Part shown: in pieces, positions 23,891-32,396 of the stretch
How the letters are laid out: each line of letters opens with the position of its first letter
Numbering within the stretch: position 1 is the first letter of the stretch
Assembly: GCF_031626495.1 (NCBI RefSeq)
Contig: NZ_JAMQOJ010000008.1
Location: forward strand, 62,001-126,000
Direction of reading: 5' to 3'
Origin: Natrinema sp031626495
GTDB lineage: Archaea > Halobacteriota > Halobacteria > Halobacteriales > Natrialbaceae
Length of the DNA: 64,000 nucleotides
Made by a program: the position numbers and the translations under genes
The notes under the pieces: model-generated
The model's database searches: none
The model's input: only the letters and a program-made list of their open reading frames with translations
What the model was told of the DNA's origin: nothing

Positions 23891-25329
23891 TCAGACCGAC
23901 TCGAACGTCCAGCGCTGGTTAGCACCGCCGGTGTCGGGCCACTGCATGACGTTCGCGCCGTCGGCCGTCGAGGCGTTGGCCACCTCGAGCAGTTGGCCGC
24001 TGTGAACGTTGACGATCTCGTAGGTGCCAGTCGCGATCGGGCCGCTCGCACTGCCGTCGTCCCCGCTGCCGTCGTCGCCCGAACCGGGCTGGGAGCCGCC
24101 GCTTTCGACGACGCTCGCCCACTGGGCGAGCCAGTCGCGCAGGCCGCTGTCGGGGACCGACAGCGAGTGGGTGTTGACCGGGAGTTGCGGGTAGCCACCG
24201 ACCTCGTCGGGGTGGCCGACCCAGTAGTCGTAGGGTGAATCGAGCCGGTCGTTACCCGCCCGGTCGCTGATCTCCTGGACGATGCGCCGGTCGTTGCCGG
24301 TCCGATCGGCCGGCCGCGCGCCAGCGTTCGAGAGGTTGTGACTCTCCACGTCGCCAGCGGGTAGCTCCGAGAGACCGCTGGGCCACAGCGGCGGCGAACT
24401 CGTACTCGAGACCTCGGCGAACGACTGCCCGTCGAGCGCCGGATCGGCCGTCACGTTGTCCCGGTGGTAAGCCGTGGGCGTCCCCTCGAGGATCGGGTCG
24501 CCGGTATCGGTCAGCCCGGTATAGACGTTGCCGACGAAGCTCGTGGTGGCGGAGCTGTCGGCGTTGGCCGACTCGTCGAAGAAGTACGTGAGGTTGTTGG
24601 CGACGACCGAGTCGGTGTCGGCCTTGAGCCGCGGCAGGCGACCGCGACACTTCGCCCAGACGTTTCCCGCTAGCGTGACGTTCGACGCGCCGTCGCCGAC
24701 CAGCGTGCCGTAGTTGTGGTCTGCCTCGTCGTCTAGGGGTTCCACAGCCCCTCGTAGATCAGCGAGTTGATGACCGTCGTGTTCTGCGTGTCGTAACCGA
24801 CGGAGAGACACTCGTCGACGCCCCACGAGACCGTTACGTGGTCGACGACGTTGTTCCGGGTGCCGTCCTGCGTGTTGAAGGCGTCGTTGCCTTGGATCGA
24901 CCCGTCGCCGGGGCCGATCCGTGATCGGATGTGCTGGACGACGCAATCGTTGGCCCCGATCTGGACGGCTCCCCTGATGAACGTGATTCCTGGCGAGGGA
25001 GCCGTCTGTCCGGCCACCCAGCACTTGTCCTCCGTGATCTCCAGATTACTGTTCCCGAGGTCGATCGTCCCGCTGGTTTCGAAGACGATGAGGCGCGGGC
25101 CGCTCGTCTGAAACGCGTCCGCGACCGCGCTTCGAGTCGGTTCCGCGACCGTGATCACCTGTACGTCCTCGTTCTCGAGCCACGAAGTGTCCGCGAACCC
25201 GTCATCGAGGCCATAGTGTGCGTCCCCGGACTGGGCCGTCACCGACCCGACGAACGAACTCATCGATCCAGCACCGATCATCGCCGATGCTGCTGCCGTT
25301 TTCAGATACCGCCGCCGTGTATGGTTCAT
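23891..25329 (-). pseudogene. Secreted pectate-lyase-like protein, broken by a frameshift
   Basis: Two frames make one protein. The first (25329 to 24733) starts with a Tat-like signal (NHTRRRYLKTAAASAMIGAG) and continues as a parallel beta-helix typical of pectate lyases: TAPSPGITF, VVQHIRSRIG, NNVVDHVTVSWGVDECLSVG and NSLIYEGLWNP, then TAG. The second frame continues at once with LDDEADHNYGTLVGDGAS to 23891. Adding one base in the cccc run at 24736-24739 restores a ~479-residue protein. The tail holds a Ser/Gly/Asp linker and about 45 residues of a ricin-type lectin repeat ending in NQRWTFESV. A TATA box (25353-25363) lies upstream. Real inactivation or a read error are both possible. Confidence 0.82.
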
Positions 25330-25352
25330 TGAAACTAACTGCATACAACCAT

Positions 25353-25363
25353 AGTAATATAAA
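25353..25363 (-). promoter_or_regulatory. Predicted TATA box of the pectate-lyase-like gene
   Basis: Minus strand reads tatatttatatta, centred ~28 bases before the ATG at 25329, in a short very AT-rich tract. This implies that the frameshifted gene still has a promoter. Confidence 0.55.
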
Positions 25364-25532
25364 TATATGTTTTTACTAGATGAACTATACTCAGATATGA
25401 AGTCGGCCATACGATCGATCTGCAGACGACCGGCTCGAAGCCGCTCGCGGCTGTCTGTGGTAGCGGGGGAGTGTCGGTCCGCGCTCGAGCAGTCGGCCAA
25501 AGATTAAGTAGTGGTTTGTGGTACCGAAACTC

Positions 25533-26264
25533 ATGGCAACAACTGACACGCTCGAGTTCGGCCACGAGGATCGCAAGCAGATCTACGAGTACGTCGAACG
25601 CCACGGAGCTGTCGACCCCGAGGAGACGCGCGACCGGCTCGGCCTCGACCCCGGTGGCTTCCGCCACCACGTCGCGATCCTGAAGCGGGACGGCCGGATC
25701 GACGAGGAAGACGGGACGCTTCGCGTGACGATCGACGCCGGGGCAGAAGAAGAGTACGTCTCCGAGGATCTCGAGTTCCACATCCGGCCGGCACGCCAGG
25801 AGGACCTGACGGGGATCGTCGGCGCGATCCGGCAGGTCGCAGAGGAGAAGACCTACATCGAGGCCGAGAGCGTCGCCGACGAGATCGATCACGAGAACAC
25901 GTTGCTCCGGCACAACGAACTCGAATCACGGATGTTCTTCGTTGCTACGGTCGAGGACGACGTGGTCGGCTGGGTACACCTCTACGCGCCTGAACTGGAG
26001 AAGCTGAGCCACACCGCCGAGGTCACCGTCGGCGTCTTGGAAGAGTACCGCGGCCACGGCGTCGGCTCCCATCTACTCTCACGAGGTCTGGAGTGGGCCG
26101 GTTCGAACGGCTACGAGAAAGTCTACCAGAGCGTTCCCTCGACGAACGAGGAGGCGATCGCGTTCCTCGAGGCCCACGACTGGGAGACCGAGGCGATCCG
26201 GGAGGATCACTACAAACTCAACGGCCACTACGTCGACGAGGTGATGATGGCTGTCGAACTCTGA
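25533..26264 (+). CDS. Winged-helix / GNAT acetyltransferase fusion
   Basis: 243 residues. Residues ~8-75 form a winged-helix-like domain (DRKQIYEYVERHGAV, GGFRHHVAILKRDGRI). Residues ~85-243 are a GNAT N-acetyltransferase: FHIRPARQEDL at the start, acetyl-CoA pyrophosphate loop VGVLEEYRGHGVGSHLL, and a C-terminal FLEAHDWETEA. It may acetylate a protein or small molecule and bind DNA; no substrate is evident. ATG 25533 has a TATA-like attaagta (25503-25510) 25-30 bases upstream. Confidence 0.87.
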   Translation: MATTDTLEFGHEDRKQIYEYVERHGAVDPEETRDRLGLDPGGFRHHVAILKRDGRIDEEDGTLRVTIDAGAEEEYVSEDLEFHIRPARQEDLTGIVGAIRQVAEEKTYIEAESVADEIDHENTLLRHNELESRMFFVATVEDDVVGWVHLYAPELEKLSHTAEVTVGVLEEYRGHGVGSHLLSRGLEWAGSNGYEKVYQSVPSTNEEAIAFLEAHDWETEAIREDHYKLNGHYVDEVMMAVEL

Positions 26265-26277
26265 GTTGACAATTCGA

Positions 26278-26284
26278 TTTATAT
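26278..26284 (+). promoter_or_regulatory. Predicted TATA box
   Basis: cgatttatatgacc lies 24-30 bases before an ATG at 26308, which begins the probable original start of the membrane winged-helix gene. Confidence 0.55.
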
Positions 26285-26285
26285 G

Positions 26286-26307
26286 ACCGTCCCTGAAAGG
26301 GGACGGT
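26286..26307. promoter_or_regulatory. Perfect 8-base palindrome between TATA box and start codon
   Basis: accgtccc, then tgaaag, then gggacggt, ending directly before ATG 26308. The arms are perfect and the loop is six bases. It overlaps the predicted transcription start, so it is an operator candidate or a 5' RNA hairpin. Confidence 0.6.
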
Positions 26308-26377
26308 ATGCGCTTCGCTACCCCCGTTCGATTCGAGTGGGAGGGGTGGGGGGGAATCGACCGTCGCGATCGTCTTC

Positions 26378-27535
26378 ATGGGACTCGTGCTCGCGGTCAC
26401 CGGTATCGTCCGGACGCTCGGAACGCCGGCCTCGCAGCCGGTCGTCGCGTTCGAACTGTTCGTCTCGTTGCTCGTTCCGACCGGGCTGGCCACCGGCGGC
26501 TACTGGTTGGCCAGTCGAAACGTCTCCTCTGAGGTCCGCTGGCGAGCCGTGATACAGGTGTCGGCCGGAATCGTCGTCACCTGCGCGCTCGTCGTCTGGC
26601 TGACGGGCTACGTCACCTTCGAGGGCGGCACGATTCGCGATCCGCTGTCGCTGACGACGACGCTGGTCCCGGTCGGCGGCGCGGCCGGCTTCGTCACCGC
26701 CGTCCGGGAGCAACCGGATATCGCTTCGTCCGGATCGATCGACGCGAGCGGAGCGTCTCGAGCGGCCGATACCGAATTGCCTGCCGCGGCCGAGCCGTCC
26801 GGCCCGGCCGTGCAGTCGTCGGCGACGACCGATGCGGCGATCGGACCGACGGCGACCGTTGTCACCCCGACGGTCGCGATCGGACCGGTGGCGAGCGACC
26901 GTCCGACGATACCCGACGCGCAGACCACCACCGCGGCGGTGGATCCCGATGCAACTGGGGCAAGCGGGACGGAAACGACCGGGGCGGGGACGATGGCGAC
27001 GAGGGGATCGGCTGCCGTCTGGAGCGATACCGATCTCGCGGGGCGGACTGCCGCTCCCGTCTGTCCGCTGCAGCCGTCCACCGGGACCGTAACCGACGAC
27101 AGTGACCCCGACGCGTTCGACGCGTCCATCCATGATGCGTTCGCGGACGGCGTCGACTCACTCGACTCGCCGACGCCGACGCGAGATCCCGGCGTTGACG
27201 CCGTCGCAGCCGTTCCATCGATGGCCGAAACGGTCCTCGAAGTACTCCGGAAGGAACGTGCTCGACTCGCGCTCGCCGTGCTCTACCACGAGTGGAACGG
27301 CGACGCGCGCTCGGTCGACGCGCTCGCCCGGGCCGTTTCGTATCACACGGACGAATCCGTCGACGAAGTCGCGGCCGGCCTTCGACACGCAACGCTGCCC
27401 GAACTGCGCGAGATCCGGGCCGTCGACTGGGAGCCCCACGCGGATCGCGTTTCGGCGTCGGATCACGCCGTCTTCGAGGAAGGGGTTCGCGAAGCGTCGG
27501 TCGTCCTCGAGTCGTTCGAACCGGGCACCAGATAA
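26378..27535 (+). CDS. Membrane protein with C-terminal winged-helix domain; 5' end probably frameshifted
   Basis: 385 residues from ATG 26378. Two or three hydrophobic helices (MGLVLAVTGIVRTL, ELFVSLLVPTGLATGGYWL, VSAGIVVTCALVVWLTGYV) are followed by a ~150-residue Ala/Thr/Pro-rich disordered linker. A DUF7344-like winged helix follows (residues ~285-385): KERARLALAVLYHEW, SVDALARAVSYH, RHATLPELREIRAVDW. The promoter and palindrome sit before an ATG at 26308 in another frame. Removing one G from the run of seven at 26348-26354 joins MRFATPVRFEWEGWG to ESTVAIVFMG and lengthens the first helix. The short form could start internally, but the promoter favours the longer original. Confidence 0.72.
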   Translation: MGLVLAVTGIVRTLGTPASQPVVAFELFVSLLVPTGLATGGYWLASRNVSSEVRWRAVIQVSAGIVVTCALVVWLTGYVTFEGGTIRDPLSLTTTLVPVGGAAGFVTAVREQPDIASSGSIDASGASRAADTELPAAAEPSGPAVQSSATTDAAIGPTATVVTPTVAIGPVASDRPTIPDAQTTTAAVDPDATGASGTETTGAGTMATRGSAAVWSDTDLAGRTAAPVCPLQPSTGTVTDDSDPDAFDASIHDAFADGVDSLDSPTPTRDPGVDAVAAVPSMAETVLEVLRKERARLALAVLYHEWNGDARSVDALARAVSYHTDESVDEVAAGLRHATLPELREIRAVDWEPHADRVSASDHAVFEEGVREASVVLESFEPGTR

Positions 27536-27631
27536 CGGCCGCCGAAATCCCGGTCGCGGAGTCGGTTCGCCGGTCGGACTCCGAGTTGTGGAATCGAAAG
27601 GTAGTTTTCCCGGACCCTGCTACCCTGAGTC

Positions 27632-28810
27632 ATGCTTTCGATCGCACTTGCCGGGAAACCCAACGCCGGCAAGTCCACTTTCTACACGGCGGCGACGATG
27701 GCGGAGGTAGACGTCGCCAACTACCCGTTCACCACCATCGACGCCAACCGCGGGGTGAGCTACGTCCGAACGGAGTGTCCATGCCTCGAGCGCGACGAGC
27801 GCTGTAACGCCGACAACTGCGAGGATGGCAAGCGCTACGTCCCGATCGAGCTCATCGACGTGGCGGGGCTGGTGCCGGGCGCCCACGAGGGGAAAGGGCT
27901 GGGCAACCAGTTCCTCGACGAACTGACGAACGCGGACGTGATCGTCAACGTCGTCGACGCCTCCGGCGGAACCAACGAGAAGGGCGAGCCCGTCGACATC
28001 GGCGACCACGATCCGCTCGCGGACATCGACTTCATCGAGGAAGAGATGGACCTCTGGCTGGCGGGCATCGTCGAGCGCAACTGGGAATCCGTCGAGCGCA
28101 AGTCCCGATCGCCCGATTTCGACATCGACGATGCCCTCTCGGAGATGCTCTCCGGCTTCGGTGCCTCGCCGAAACAGATCGCGATCGTCCTCCGCGATCT
28201 CGACTACCCCGACGACCCCATCCAGTGGGAGGACGAACACCGCGAGGCGCTCGCCCGCGACGTTCGCCGGCGGACCAAACCGATCGTCGTCGCGGCGAAC
28301 AAGATCGACGTCGCCCCCGAGGAGAACGTCGAGCGCCTGCTCGAACTGGACAAGCCCGTGATCCCGACTACCGCGGAGGGTGAACTCGCGCTCCGCCGGG
28401 CGGCCGACAACGGTCTCGTCGACTACGATCCCGGCGACGAGACGATCGACATCGGCGACACCGTTAGTGACGCGCAACGCGAGGCCCTCGAGGGACTCGC
28501 CGAGACGATGTCGGACTGGGGTGGCACCGGCGTCCAGACGGCGTTCGATCATGCAGTCTACGACCTGCTCGATCACCTCACCGCCTATCCCGTCGAGGAC
28601 GCCTCGAAGTGGTCCGACGGCAGCGGCAACGTGCTGCCCGACGCCTTCCTGCTGCCCCGTGGCTCGACTCCGGTCGATCTGGCCTACAGCGTCCACTCCG
28701 ACATCGGCGACGGCTACCTCCACGCCGTCAACGCCAAGACGAATCGCGAGGTCGGCGAAGATTACGAACTCGAGGAGGGCGACGTGATCAAGATCGTCAG
28801 CACGAACTGA
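27632..28810 (+). CDS. OBG-family GTPase with TGS domain (redox-regulated ATPase/YchF-like)
   Basis: 392 residues. G1 is GKPNAGKST, G2 is NYPFTTID, G3 is DVAGLVPGAHEGKGLGNQ and G4 is ANKID. A helical insertion lies between, and the C-terminal TGS domain (LPRGSTPVDLAYSVHSDIGD, EEGDVIKIVST) probably binds RNA. Archaeal members associate with ribosomes; the exact role is uncertain. Start at ATG 27632 begins the G domain directly. Confidence 0.93.
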   Translation: MLSIALAGKPNAGKSTFYTAATMAEVDVANYPFTTIDANRGVSYVRTECPCLERDERCNADNCEDGKRYVPIELIDVAGLVPGAHEGKGLGNQFLDELTNADVIVNVVDASGGTNEKGEPVDIGDHDPLADIDFIEEEMDLWLAGIVERNWESVERKSRSPDFDIDDALSEMLSGFGASPKQIAIVLRDLDYPDDPIQWEDEHREALARDVRRRTKPIVVAANKIDVAPEENVERLLELDKPVIPTTAEGELALRRAADNGLVDYDPGDETIDIGDTVSDAQREALEGLAETMSDWGGTGVQTAFDHAVYDLLDHLTAYPVEDASKWSDGSGNVLPDAFLLPRGSTPVDLAYSVHSDIGDGYLHAVNAKTNREVGEDYELEEGDVIKIVSTN

Positions 28811-28927
28811 GGACACCTCCCCGTCGACCCGACGCCCGATTTTCCTGACGCCACCTCGCTTCCGTCGCGGGCTCGATTCGTTCTCGCCGTCGACACATAT
28901 ACTCGAGCAAACAGCGTCAGGCAGTCG

Positions 28928-28935
28928 GCTTATGC
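28928..28935 (+). promoter_or_regulatory. Predicted TATA box of amphi-Trp gene
   Basis: gcttatgc is ~29 bases before ATG 28961. Confidence 0.4.
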
Positions 28936-28960
28936 CGCGGACCCGTTGAGAGGCAACTCC

Positions 28961-29227
28961 ATGGTGGAGAAAACACTGGCCGAGGACGAGTTCACGCGAA
29001 ACGAAGTCGCCGAGCGACTTCGCGAACTGGCCGACGAACTCGAGGGCGACGGTTCGTCGTCGGTTCGGACCGGAAACAAGACCGTCGACCTCCATCCGTC
29101 GGAAACGATCGCGTACGAGGTCGGCGTCCGCGAACGGTCATCGATCCTCCGCGGGAACCGCGAGACGGTGACGATCAAGATGGACTGGAAACCGCCGAGC
29201 GTCTCCGAGGAGGCCGACACCGACTAA
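28961..29227 (+). CDS. Amphi-Trp domain protein
   Basis: 88 residues. A short conserved haloarchaeal protein: helix NEVAERLRELADELEGDGS, then hairpins VRTGNKTVDLHPSETIAYEV and VTIKMDWKPP. It matches the amphi-Trp domain named for its amphipathic strands and terminal Trp. Function unknown. A TTG five codons upstream is a possible alternative start. Confidence 0.82.
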   Translation: MVEKTLAEDEFTRNEVAERLRELADELEGDGSSSVRTGNKTVDLHPSETIAYEVGVRERSSILRGNRETVTIKMDWKPPSVSEEADTD

Positions 29228-29356
29228 CGGCTCGCTCGAGCACTCGAGCGAGTCGACGCCGCAAGCGTTCGAGGGGCGAAATTGCCGGTTCACCGCATTC
29301 TCTCGGCCGATGTCGAGTAGAGATACCCTTTTCGCTCGTGGTGACCTACGCGGTAC

Positions 29357-29608
29357 ATGATGCCACGTTCGTTACCCAACCCCGGATTGAAACGCGACCG
29401 AGTGCTCCGGGCACAACTGGCCGATCTCAACGAGCGACTCGAGGCGAGCGAGCAGCGACACCGGCAACTGCACAACACCGTCACGGCGCTGGGACGCGAA
29501 GTCGGGGTATCGGTCGGCTCTCCGTGCGGTCACTGCAACGAGAGTTACATGCTCATCAAACGGGGGTGTATGTACTGTCCGCGATGTGGCCACAGCGGGG
29601 CAGTGTAG
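29357..29608 (+). CDS. Coiled-coil and zinc-ribbon small protein
   Basis: 83 residues. A basic N terminus and a helical region (LADLNERLEASEQRHRQLH) precede a zinc ribbon with CGHC and CPRC separated by ESYMLIKRGCMY. Possibly a small nucleic-acid-binding or adaptor protein. No known family; ATG 29357 or the adjacent ATG 29360 could start it. Confidence 0.7.
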   Translation: MMPRSLPNPGLKRDRVLRAQLADLNERLEASEQRHRQLHNTVTALGREVGVSVGSPCGHCNESYMLIKRGCMYCPRCGHSGAV

Positions 29609-29635
29609 CGATCGCTCGAGCCGGCGGCTCGCGAC

Positions 29636-30496
29636 TCACACGAGGCCAGCGACCGGATCGAATCGCACCGCGGCCACGAGCACGGCGAGGAAAACGTACG
29701 AGCCGCGGATGAGTAACATCGTCGCGAGTTCGGGATCGGCCCGCCGTGCAACGAGCGCGACGACGGCGAACGCGAGGGCCGCGAGCAGCGACGTGACGGG
29801 GAAGACGCGAGCGATGGCGAAGCCGGCGACGGCGACGAGCGCGACGGCCATCAGGCCGTACGCGACGCCGTAGGCGCGGTCGGGACCGACCGCCACGGCG
29901 ACGGTCCGCTTTTCGATCGAGCGATCGTACGCGTAGTCCTGCGCGTCGTCGATCACCTTGACTCCAGAGAGGAGCGTCAGGAAGACGAGCGCGAAAGCGA
30001 TCGGCACTGCGGTGAGCGTCGCCGCCTGCACGTAGTAGCCGCCGAGCACCGAAAGGGCGATTCCGAGCGGGTACCCGGTCGTCGCAGTCACGGGATTCAT
30101 ATCGAGTTGGGGGGCGTGGTGGTAGGCGATCAGCCACGTCGGGACGACGAGCGCGACCGCGAACAGGTCGACGAGGACCCCGAGGGCGACACAGCATAGC
30201 GCGAACGTCGCCGTCGACAGCGCGAGCGCGACCTGACAACCGGTCGCGGACAGCGGATGGTCGTCGTCCTCGCCGCGGACGTGGAAATCGACGTAGCCGT
30301 CCTTGACGTGGGCCGTGTAGACCGCCGCGAACATCGCGACGACGTGGATCACTGCGATTGTTGGATCGACGCTCCCGGCGAGGATCGCGCCGAACAGCGA
30401 CGCGGCGAGCGGCGGCGTCATGAATACGGGATGGACCTGCGACCAGAACGCTCGAGCCGTCGCGCCGACACCTGTCCCATCTCTCGCGAGGGGCAT
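29636..30496 (-). CDS. UbiA-family prenyltransferase
   Basis: 286 residues with about eight or nine transmembrane helices. UbiA enzymes move isoprenoid chains to aromatic, glycerol or carotenoid acceptors in the membrane, using two Asp-rich motifs. The first is KDGYVDFHVRGEDDDHPLS and the second KVIDDAQDYAYDRSIEKRT. Haloarchaeal members act in archaeal lipid, menaquinone or bacterioruberin pathways; the acceptor cannot be decided here. Start ATG 30496 is supported by the TATA box. Confidence 0.88.
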   Translation of the reverse strand: MPLARDGTGVGATARAFWSQVHPVFMTPPLAASLFGAILAGSVDPTIAVIHVVAMFAAVYTAHVKDGYVDFHVRGEDDDHPLSATGCQVALALSTATFALCCVALGVLVDLFAVALVVPTWLIAYHHAPQLDMNPVTATTGYPLGIALSVLGGYYVQAATLTAVPIAFALVFLTLLSGVKVIDDAQDYAYDRSIEKRTVAVAVGPDRAYGVAYGLMAVALVAVAGFAIARVFPVTSLLAALAFAVVALVARRADPELATMLLIRGSYVFLAVLVAAVRFDPVAGLV

Positions 30497-30519
30497 AGTC
30501 GAGCGACAACGAACTGACG

Positions 30520-30528
30520 CATAATACC
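30520..30528 (-). promoter_or_regulatory. Predicted TATA box of UbiA gene
   Basis: Minus strand reads gggtattatgcg, centred ~27 bases before the ATG at 30496. Confidence 0.5.
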
Positions 30529-30605
30529 CGGGCCGGGTCCGCAGACGCTGGAATCCGCTTTCCGAAACACACAGTTTGATGTGAAATGCCGTGCCACGAG
30601 GGAGC

Positions 30606-32294
30606 ATGACGGACAGCTATACTGGTGCGGATCTCTTCACTGACGCTCTCGAGTCCTACGGCGTCGACTACGTCTTCGGCAACCCGGGTACGACCGAACT
30701 CCCGATCATGGACGCGATCGGGGAAAGCGACCTCGAGTATCGGCTCGCGCTCCACGAGGACATCGCGGTGGGAATGGCCTCGGGCTACGCCCAGCGCCGA
30801 CGGTATCACTCCCACCACGACGACTCGGTGACGCCGGTCGGGGTCGCGAACCTCCACATCGCGCCCGGTCTGGCCCACGGGCTGGGGAACCTCTACGCGG
30901 CTAAAATCGCGGGCGCGCCATTGGTCGTAACCGCGGGCAACCACAGCACCGACTTCCGCCACGAGGAGCCGATCCTCTCGGGTCGGCTCGCCAACATGGC
31001 CCGCGAGTTCTGCAAGTGGTCCGACGAGGTCCTCGACGTCTCGGCGCTGCCGACGATGCTCCGCCGGGCGTTCCGCGTCGCGATGACGCCACCGACGGGA
31101 CCCGTCTTCCTCGGCTTGCCGCTGGACGTGACGATGGCCGAAACCGACGCCGAACCCGAACGGCTCGGCGCGATCCCCAACGCGGGGAGCGGCGATCCGG
31201 TGCAACTCGAGCGTGCCGCCGACCTGCTGACCGAGGCGGAGAGCCCGGTGATGGTCGTCGGCGACCACATCGCCCGCTCTGGCGCCGACGCCGTCGCCGC
31301 GGCGGTCGACCTCGCGGAGGCGACGGGCGCTCGCGTCCACGGCGAGATCCTCTCTTCCGAGGTGGATTTCCCGACGGACCACGAGCAGTGGGTCTCCTAC
31401 CTGCCGACGAACGAGACGCTCGCCTCGATGCTGATGGACACCGACACGCTACTGTTCGCGGGCTGTTCGACGAACACGACGCTGACCCGCCACGAGGAAG
31501 CGCTCGTCGATTCCGACACGACCTGTATTCACATTAGCGACGACGCCTGGCAGGTCGGTAAGAACCAGCCCGCAGACGCGGCCGTCGTCGGCGATCCCGG
31601 ACTCGTTCTGCAGGGGCTCACCGAGCGCGTCCGAGAACGGCTCTCCGACGACGTCGTCGCCGACCGGCTCGAGGAGGTCGCCGACGTGAAGGCGATGGCC
31701 GACGAGAAAATGGCCGGCTACGGCGAGAGCGACGGAAGCGACCCCGGCTCCTCGAAAGCCGAACTCGTCGATGCGATGGAGCGCGTCGCGGGCGACGCCG
31801 CCATCGTCGACGAGGGCGTCACCTCGAAGTACGCCATGCTGACCCGGTGGGACCTCGGCCCCGAGCAGTACATGTCGAACAAGGGCGGCGGCCTCGGCTA
31901 CGGGCTGCCGGCCGCGGTGGGCGCTGCCGTCGCCGAGGAGCAACTCGAGGAGCCCCGCGACGTGATCGGCTTCATCGGCGACGGCTCCTACCAGTACTAC
32001 CCGCACTCGATCTACAGCGCCGCCCGCTACGATCTGGACCTGACGGTCGTCATCTCCGACAACCGCAACTACCGCATCCTGAAGGACAACACGCTCCATC
32101 TCATGGGCGGCGAGGAGGAGGACTACGACTTCGTCGGCATGGACTTCGAGCCCGCGGTCGACCTCGTGAAGAACGCCGAGAGCCACGGGGCCCGCGCCGA
32201 ACTCGTCGAGACGCCCGACGAGATCGAGAGCACGCTCGAGGACGCGCTCGCTCGCGAGGGGACGGACGTGCTCGACGTTCTGGTCCACGACTGA
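30606..32294 (+). CDS. Thiamine-diphosphate-dependent enzyme (acetolactate synthase/benzoylformate decarboxylase-like)
   Basis: 562 residues in three domains. The N-terminal Pyr domain has YGVDYVFGNPGTTELP and the catalytic Glu in LALHEDIAVGMASGYA; a middle Rossmann-like domain and a C-terminal PP domain follow. The ThDP/Mg motif begins GDGSYQYYPHSI and ends about 25 residues later at SDNRNY. KGGGLGYGLPAAVGAA precedes it. The overall pattern is closer to the benzoylformate/2-oxo-acid decarboxylase branch than to true acetolactate synthase; no regulatory subunit is nearby. An in-frame start five codons upstream is less likely. Confidence 0.87.
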   Translation: MTDSYTGADLFTDALESYGVDYVFGNPGTTELPIMDAIGESDLEYRLALHEDIAVGMASGYAQRRRYHSHHDDSVTPVGVANLHIAPGLAHGLGNLYAAKIAGAPLVVTAGNHSTDFRHEEPILSGRLANMAREFCKWSDEVLDVSALPTMLRRAFRVAMTPPTGPVFLGLPLDVTMAETDAEPERLGAIPNAGSGDPVQLERAADLLTEAESPVMVVGDHIARSGADAVAAAVDLAEATGARVHGEILSSEVDFPTDHEQWVSYLPTNETLASMLMDTDTLLFAGCSTNTTLTRHEEALVDSDTTCIHISDDAWQVGKNQPADAAVVGDPGLVLQGLTERVRERLSDDVVADRLEEVADVKAMADEKMAGYGESDGSDPGSSKAELVDAMERVAGDAAIVDEGVTSKYAMLTRWDLGPEQYMSNKGGGLGYGLPAAVGAAVAEEQLEEPRDVIGFIGDGSYQYYPHSIYSAARYDLDLTVVISDNRNYRILKDNTLHLMGGEEEDYDFVGMDFEPAVDLVKNAESHGARAELVETPDEIESTLEDALAREGTDVLDVLVHD

Positions 32295-32396
32295 GAGCCG
32301 TCGCGCGGGTTTCGGCGCTCCGGCGTTTCGGAACGGTACTCGGTCGGTGGTCGGTAGACACTTGCATCTCGTTGCTGCAGAGGTAGCTATCTACGG

